Of a stretch of 64,000 nt of DNA, positions 59,826 through 64,000 are shown in pieces. Every line of letters starts with the position of its first letter. The stretch's first letter is position 1. Position numbers and translations under genes: made by a program. The notes below the pieces were generated by a model. That model saw only the letters and a list, made by a program, of their open reading frames with translations, was not told the DNA's origin and did no database searches. Source of the DNA: Priestia abyssalis (lineage in GTDB: Bacteria; Bacillota; Bacilli; Bacillales; Bacillaceae_H); NCBI RefSeq assembly GCF_002019595.1, contig NZ_KV917369.1, positions 4,666,624-4,730,623 on the forward strand. Reading direction: 5' to 3'.

Positions 59826-60119
59826 TTAGTTAGGAAGAACGATTTGTTTATTTTCCTTTGACTCTTTATAGAGAACAATCGTATTTCCGATTACCTGTAC
59901 AAGCTCGGCTTTCGTTCCTGAGCTTAACTCTTCTGCCACTGTATAGCGGTCTTCTTCACAGTTTTGCAGTACGCTGACTTTAATTAATTCGCGTGCTTCC
60001 AGCACATCAGCAATTTGCTTTACCATGTTTTCATTGACGCCGCCTTTTCCCACTTGGAAGATGGGCGTTAAATGATGTGCCTTTGAGCGTAAAAAACGTT
60101 TTTGTTTACCTGTTAACAT
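59826..60119 (-). CDS. CRM-domain RNA-binding protein YqeI (YhbY family)
   Basis: A 97-residue protein consisting of one CRM domain: LTGKQKRFLRSKAHHLTPIFQVGKGGVNENM, then LIKVSVLQNC and VQVIGNTIVLYK. The GKGG loop binds RNA. YhbY-type proteins bind pre-50S ribosomes. It follows aroE by 14 bp. Confidence 0.94.
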   Translation of the reverse strand: MLTGKQKRFLRSKAHHLTPIFQVGKGGVNENMVKQIADVLEARELIKVSVLQNCEEDRYTVAEELSSGTKAELVQVIGNTIVLYKESKENKQIVLPN

Positions 60120-60133
60120 TATGTTCCTCCATC

Positions 60134-60988
60134 TTACTCTTCTTTTTTATGTTCCAGCTTCTTTAATATGATTTCCTCCATGGCTTCTATATATGGACGT
60201 TGATTGGTCCATTTTTCAAAAGCCAGTGCACCTTGCATAACAAACATCCCGATTCCATTATGAATCATCGCCCCTCTGCTTTTTGCTTCCTTTAATAGCT
60301 TCGTCTCAAGGGGGTTATAAATGATATCACTAACGAGAGCCCCTTTTTTCAAGTAATCAAGTCGCAAAGGAGACGCATCTGTAGATGGGTGCATCCCGAC
60401 AGAGGTTGTATTAATAATGATATCGTATTTTGCCAGTGACGCTTCTGCTTCTTCAATAGAAAGAGAAGCTGATCCAATCTCCGCAGGATTATCCGCTATT
60501 AATTCTTCTGCTTTTGCTGGTGTTCGATTACAAAGATCAATTTGCTTAGGCGGCTGTTTATATGTAGCAAGAGTAAAATAAATAGCTCTTGCCGCTCCAC
60601 CCGCACCAATGATTAATACTGTGCACTCCGTCAAATCTCTTTTATTAAGTGTGCTGAGTAAGGACGTCACATATCCTTCTCCATCTGTATTATACCCAAT
60701 AAAACGTCCTTTTTCATTGACTACAGTATTAACTGCCCCAATCTCTTTCGCTAAAGGATCAATTTCGTCCAAATGTTCCATGATTTTCACTTTATAAGGA
60801 ATGGTAACATTAAATCCCGCAATATCTAAAGCCTTCAATCCTTCTATCGCTGTTTGAAACTTGTCAGGCACAATTTCAAATGCATGATAATATCCTTCCA
60901 AATTCAAACGCTCGAAAGCATCGTTATGCATAATAGGTGACATAGAATGCCCAACCGGATAACCAATAACTCCATACAGCTTTTGCAT
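60134..60988 (-). CDS. aroE: Shikimate dehydrogenase AroE
   Basis: AroE reduces dehydroshikimate to shikimate with NADPH. The 284-residue protein has YGVIGYPVGHSMSPIMHN at the start, GFNVTIPYKVKIME with the catalytic Lys near residue 66, GAVNTVVNEKGRFIGYNTDG near 83 and the NADP motif IIGAGGAARAIYF near 126. AAGGGGGAG before the ATG. Confidence 0.97.
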   Translation of the reverse strand: MQKLYGVIGYPVGHSMSPIMHNDAFERLNLEGYYHAFEIVPDKFQTAIEGLKALDIAGFNVTIPYKVKIMEHLDEIDPLAKEIGAVNTVVNEKGRFIGYNTDGEGYVTSLLSTLNKRDLTECTVLIIGAGGAARAIYFTLATYKQPPKQIDLCNRTPAKAEELIADNPAEIGSASLSIEEAEASLAKYDIIINTTSVGMHPSTDASPLRLDYLKKGALVSDIIYNPLETKLLKEAKSRGAMIHNGIGMFVMQGALAFEKWTNQRPYIEAMEEIILKKLEHKKEE

Positions 60989-61054
60989 CAGCTGCTCCCC
61001 CTTTTACTGAAATATCCACATTTTTCACTTTCGTATATAGTTAAGAAAAGCTCT

Positions 61055-62161
61055 TTAAATAAGAGAGGCTCTAATGAATACTCCTACCCCTTTTGGTGCA
61101 TAAGCCACTACCTTTGCCCCCGGATCGTTCACTGTTACCCAGCCTAATCCCGAGAAAACGATGTCTGTTTTTCCTTGCTTAATCATAAATTCATGTGCTA
61201 CAAGCTCAGGAAATTCATCCATTTGCTCTTGTCTCGGAGGCTGTAATAGCTCGCCTGCATGATTTCGATATAGTTCATCCGCTTTTTCCATTTTAGTACG
61301 ATGAATCATTAAATCATTGGAAATATAGCAAGTCAGCGCTCTTCTTCCTCCACTAACATAATCTAAACGCGCCAATCCGCCAAAGAATAAAGTTTGCTCT
61401 TCATTCAATTGATATACTTTTGGCTTAATTTCTTTTTTAGGAGAGATAATCTTTAAATCACGTTTGTCAACAAAATGAGCCATTTGATGATGATTGATAA
61501 TCCCCGGTGTATCATATAAAGCGGCATCATCATCAAGAGGGATACCGATTAAATCAAGGGTTGTTCCAGGGTATTGGGAAGTCGTTACAACATCCTTTTC
61601 TCCGCTGAACTCTTTAATCAAAGTATTGATGAACGTAGATTTCCCTACATTTGTACATCCTACGATGTAGACGTCTTTGCCAAAACGATAAGCCTCAATA
61701 GCCGCTGCAAGTTCTTTTATTCCTTGTCCTTTAGCGGCGCTGATTAAGTGGACATCGACAGGCTTAAGACCAAGTTCTTTTGCCTCTTTTTTCATCCAAT
61801 TAATTAATTTGTTCTGCTTTACCGACTTTGGAAGCAAGTCCACTTTATTTCCAACTAAAAGGACATTGTTACTTCCCACAAAACGGTGTAAGCCAGGAAG
61901 CCAGCTGCCATTAAAATCAAAAATATCGACAATTTTCACAACAAGAGCATCCGATTTTCCAATCCCATTTAATATTTTCAGGAAATCATCATCGGTTAAA
62001 GAAACATCTTGAATCTCATTATAATGTTTTAAGCGGAAGCAACGCTGACAAATAATAACTTCTTTTTCTAATGCCGATTGGGGAGTGTACCCAATCTCGT
62101 TTGGTTTTTCGGTTTGAAGAGCGACTCCACACCCTACACATTGAAGTACTTGTTCACTCAC
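61055..62161 (-). CDS. yqeH: Ribosome biogenesis GTPase YqeH
   Basis: A 368-residue circularly permuted GTPase needed for 30S assembly. An N-terminal zinc finger (QCVGCGVALQ and CQRCFRLKHYNEIQ) comes first. The GTPase motifs come in the order G4 (GNKVDLLP), G5, G1 (GCTNVGKSTFINTL near residue 168), G3 (LYDTPGI). A C-terminal RNA-binding domain follows. GTG start with GGGAGGA. It begins 4 bp behind yqeG. Confidence 0.96.
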   Translation of the reverse strand: MSEQVLQCVGCGVALQTEKPNEIGYTPQSALEKEVIICQRCFRLKHYNEIQDVSLTDDDFLKILNGIGKSDALVVKIVDIFDFNGSWLPGLHRFVGSNNVLLVGNKVDLLPKSVKQNKLINWMKKEAKELGLKPVDVHLISAAKGQGIKELAAAIEAYRFGKDVYIVGCTNVGKSTFINTLIKEFSGEKDVVTTSQYPGTTLDLIGIPLDDDAALYDTPGIINHHQMAHFVDKRDLKIISPKKEIKPKVYQLNEEQTLFFGGLARLDYVSGGRRALTCYISNDLMIHRTKMEKADELYRNHAGELLQPPRQEQMDEFPELVAHEFMIKQGKTDIVFSGLGWVTVNDPGAKVVAYAPKGVGVFIRASLI

Positions 62162-62165
62162 GAAT

Positions 62166-62681
62166 TTATTCCTCCCAATTAATCATGCCTTTTCGTTTCA
62201 TCCACGTTAAAATTCTACGTTCCATTTTTCGATTGAACCTTGTAATAAAACCGTCTGTTTGGGCAACAGGTACCACCAGAATGGTGTAAAGTCCTAAACG
62301 ATTTCCTCCAAGGACATCTGTTAAAAGCTGATCTCCAATCACAACGATTTCATCGTTTTGTACATCCATTAAGCGCAGCGCCTTATGAAATGCTTTTCCC
62401 ATCGGCTTTCTTGCTTGAAAAATAAAAGGAATGCCTAAAGGATCTGAGAACAGCTTCACTCTTTTTTCAATATTATTGGAGACGATCGTAACCTGGATAC
62501 CATGATCCTTCATTTCTTTAAACCACTCTATCAGCTGGGGAGTAGCACTGGGCCGATCCCATTCAACCAAGGTATTGTCCAGATCTGTAATAATCCCTTT
62601 AACTCCTCTTTCTTTTAACATTTGCGGCGTAATATGAAAAATGCTTTTTACATGTTCATTCGGCAAAAAAAGTTTTAACAC
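62166..62681 (-). CDS. HAD-family phosphatase YqeG
   Basis: The GTG at 62681 with AGAGGTG upstream gives LKLFLPNEHVKSIFHITPQM, like B. subtilis YqeG; the longer frame is rejected. It has 171 residues. HAD motif I is GIITDLDNTLVEWDRP near residue 39, motif II is VTIVSNN, and motif III/IV are KARKPMGKAFH-like (RKPMGKAFHKAL) and VVIGDQLLTDVLGGNRLG. Group IIIA. The substrate is unknown; it is first in the yqeG-yqeH-aroE-yqeI run. Confidence 0.92.
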   Translation of the reverse strand: MLKLFLPNEHVKSIFHITPQMLKERGVKGIITDLDNTLVEWDRPSATPQLIEWFKEMKDHGIQVTIVSNNIEKRVKLFSDPLGIPFIFQARKPMGKAFHKALRLMDVQNDEIVVIGDQLLTDVLGGNRLGLYTILVVPVAQTDGFITRFNRKMERRILTWMKRKGMINWEE

Positions 62682-62894
62682 GTATGTCACACCTCTACTA
62701 ACAAAATAAGGTCCATCTGAATAATAAATACACAATACACAATTATAACGTTAGTTCTTCATTTTCCAACAAAAAACTTCTAAAAACGACTTTCATTTCG
62801 TTTCTATCTCCAGAAAATGTCTGATTGACAAAAAAGGCGTAGATTTTTGCTAATTTATGCAAATGTTTCGACAAAACCTAAGGTGTTTCCAAGT

Positions 62895-62993
62895 TGTGGA
62901 TAAGTTTATGCACATTTTCCCAATTAACTACCAACATTTAATGGTAATTATAAACAAATTACCCACAAATTATCCACTGTTAACTGTGGATAA
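62895..62993. promoter_or_regulatory. Cluster of DnaA boxes upstream of sda
   Basis: Perfect boxes on the minus strand (TGTGGATAA) lie at 62895-62903 and 62985-62993. One-mismatch boxes on the plus strand are TTATGCACA (62906-62914), TTACCCACA (62959-62967) and TTATCCACT (62970-62978). B. subtilis sda is controlled by DnaA through boxes in its promoter, so the same control is very likely here. The spacing is irregular and there is no nearby replication gene, so this is not an origin. The gap 62682-63135 holds only this and the sda leader. Confidence 0.85.
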
Positions 62994-63001
62994 GAGAACG
63001 G

Positions 63002-63030
63002 TTGTTCCATTTTTTATTTCATGGTAGATT
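63002..63030 (+). promoter_or_regulatory. Candidate sda promoter
   Basis: TTGTTC, a 17-bp spacer and TAGATT follow directly after the last DnaA box. The match to consensus is modest. Confidence 0.4.
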
Positions 63031-63135
63031 ATGGTTACCAACTATCCATCTTATGATTTTTCCGATAGAAATAGAACACCCTTTTTGAATGGTAAAAAGA
63101 TATCGGAGGTGAACGCCTTTTACAAGGCGATTATT

Positions 63136-63276
63136 ATGCAAAAATTATCAGACAAGCTCCTTATCGAATCCTATATAAAAGCGACAGAATTACAGCTAAG
63201 TCCCGAATTCATTCAATTGATAGAAAAAGAAATGGAGCGCAGATCCCTAGAGCTGAAAGTCAAATTATCATCTTAA
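63136..63276 (+). CDS. sda: Sporulation checkpoint protein Sda
   Basis: Sda inhibits the sporulation kinase KinA when replication is disturbed. The 46-residue protein (QKLSDKLLIESYIKATELQL, then SPEFIQLIEKEMERRSLEL) is a helical hairpin with family length. The ATG at 63136 is preferred with AAGGCG upstream. A GTG at 63109 would add nine residues, and the strong GGAGGTGA at 63105-63112 overlaps that GTG, so it cannot serve it. The DnaA boxes ahead of it match its known control. Confidence 0.92.
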   Translation: MQKLSDKLLIESYIKATELQLSPEFIQLIEKEMERRSLELKVKLSS

Positions 63277-63289
63277 GCGATACTTTTTC

Positions 63290-64000
63290 TTATTTTAAGA
63301 GACCTATGAGCTGACCGACTTGGATCACCCGCTCTTTTTCAATATTTGGATCGAGCGAAAATGTATCTTTTTCAAATAACAGTACGACTGTAGAGCCAAA
63401 CGTAAAATACGCCATCTCCACACCTTTCGTGACAGTATCGCCATCATGGGTTCTTTCAATACTGTTAATAAACATCGCACCTACTTTAACCATTAACAAA
63501 TGACCCTGAGGGTGCTGCACTTCTGTTAATTTCCGATAATTTTTAATCAATGGATCTCTGCCGTACTTTAACCCCCACTTATTAACGGGATAAGATTTAC
63601 TTCCAAGAGTCCACGTCTTTGTGATTTTTCCGCTTAATGGGCTATGAATACGATGATAATCGCGAGGACTTAAATAAAAAATCATAAATTGTCCTCCTAC
63701 GTACTTTTCAAGCAATTCATCATCGTGAACCATCTCCTGAATGGAGTACATTTTTCCTTTTACTCTAATTTCTTTTGTTGGCTCAATAAAGCCGTACTCT
63801 TCGATGACTGCATCTACCGGACTCACAACTCCTTTTGGCGTTGGATCAATGGGACGAACTCCCTCTTTCAACTGTCTTATAAACAATTGCTGCAATGTTT
63901 TATAAGTAGATAGATGATTTGTCATTTCTGATTGATTAATATTGTAAATACGAGCATATGATGATATTAGCAATGCACTTACACGAGATGTTGAAAATCT
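63290..64000 (-). CDS. psd: Phosphatidylserine decarboxylase (5' end cut by the window edge)
   Basis: The enzyme makes phosphatidylethanolamine. At least 236 residues are present; the frame stays open to position 64000 (RFSTSRVSALLISSYARIYN), so the start lies outside the window. YLSPRDYHRIHSPLSGKI near the middle and AYFTFGSTVVLLFEKDTF near the end are conserved. The Ser in FGST is the self-cleavage site that becomes the pyruvoyl group. It converges on sda with a gap of only 13 bp and no evident terminator. Confidence 0.95.
   Translation of the reverse strand, partial: RFSTSRVSALLISSYARIYNINQSEMTNHLSTYKTLQQLFIRQLKEGVRPIDPTPKGVVSPVDAVIEEYGFIEPTKEIRVKGKMYSIQEMVHDDELLEKYVGGQFMIFYLSPRDYHRIHSPLSGKITKTWTLGSKSYPVNKWGLKYGRDPLIKNYRKLTEVQHPQGHLLMVKVGAMFINSIERTHDGDTVTKGVEMAYFTFGSTVVLLFEKDTFSLDPNIEKERVIQVGQLIGLLK

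Noticed and set aside
62895..62993. DnaA-box cluster as a replication origin
   Set aside because: No dnaA, dnaN, gidA or rnpA genes are nearby, and the boxes fit the known sda control. The copies are few and irregular.
1..64000. CRISPR array, prophage, insertion sequence, tRNA or rRNA genes
   Set aside because: No regularly spaced direct repeats, transposase, integrase, capsid or terminase motifs, and no tRNA- or rRNA-like sequence were seen anywhere in the window.

Overview
The window is a stretch of low-GC Gram-positive chromosome from an endospore-forming, potentially competent member of the Bacillaceae. Gene content and order closely follow the Bacillus subtilis yqfX–yqeG region. The evidence is the sporulation genes (spoIIP, gpr, yqfC, yqfD, sda, yqfQ-like), the late competence locus (comEA, comEB, comEC, comER), the dnaG-sigA operon, the HrcA/CIRCE heat-shock operon, strong GGAGG ribosome binding sites, and frequent GTG and TTG starts. 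There are no rRNA or tRNA genes, prophage, insertion sequence, CRISPR array or restriction/defence island. It is a vegetative core region, and I found no candidate for a wholly new multi-gene system.

Layout. 1-5600: ispG (isoprenoid pathway), yqfX-like and yqfW-like genes, and a znuC-znuB-zur zinc uptake/regulator operon with a candidate Zur operator. 5600-13000: nfo, cshB, a YqfQ-like coat protein, ispH, yqfO, trmK and cccA. 13200-18750: an acyl-CoA dehydrogenase, an unrecognised membrane protein, sigA, dnaG and yqxD. 19378-29700: ppsR, ccpN, recO, yqzL, era, cdd, dgkA, ybeY, pgpH, phoH, yqfD, yqfC and an unrecognised small membrane protein. 29800-38100: floA, nfeD-like yqeZ, yqeY, rpsU, a Na/Pi cotransporter-like gene, deoC, mtaB, rsmE and prmA. 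38400-46900: dnaJ, dnaK, grpE, hrcA, hemW and lepA. 47000-57300: yqxA, spoIIP, gpr, rpsT, holA, yqzM, comEC, comEB, comEA and comER. 57400-64000: yqeM, rsfS, yqeK, nadD, yqeI, aroE, yqeH, yqeG, sda and a psd cut by the right edge. Most genes are on the minus strand; the plus-strand exceptions are ispG, yqfW, yqfT, yqfQ, ispH, yqeW, rpsT, yqzM, comER and sda.

How they work together. The gene set links ribosome assembly and translation quality (era, ybeY, rsfS, yqeI, yqeH, lepA, rsmE, prmA, mtaB, trmK, rpsU, rpsT), replication and its checkpoint (dnaG, holA, sda with a cluster of DnaA boxes), general transcription (sigA), protein folding (hrcA-grpE-dnaK-dnaJ), envelope lipids (dgkA, floA, psd) and sporulation/germination.

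The least ordinary content is between genes. At least four families of imperfect, mostly palindromic repeats occupy the intergenic gaps, some inside operons that are compact in B. subtilis (dnaK/dnaJ, comEA/comEB, upstream of nadD). There is also a synteny gap where B. subtilis has glyQS (between recO and ccpN), and a long hairpin that buries the ribosome binding site of the sporulation gene yqfC. Several gene starts were moved from the longest open frame to internal starts with better ribosome binding sites; these are noted in each entry.
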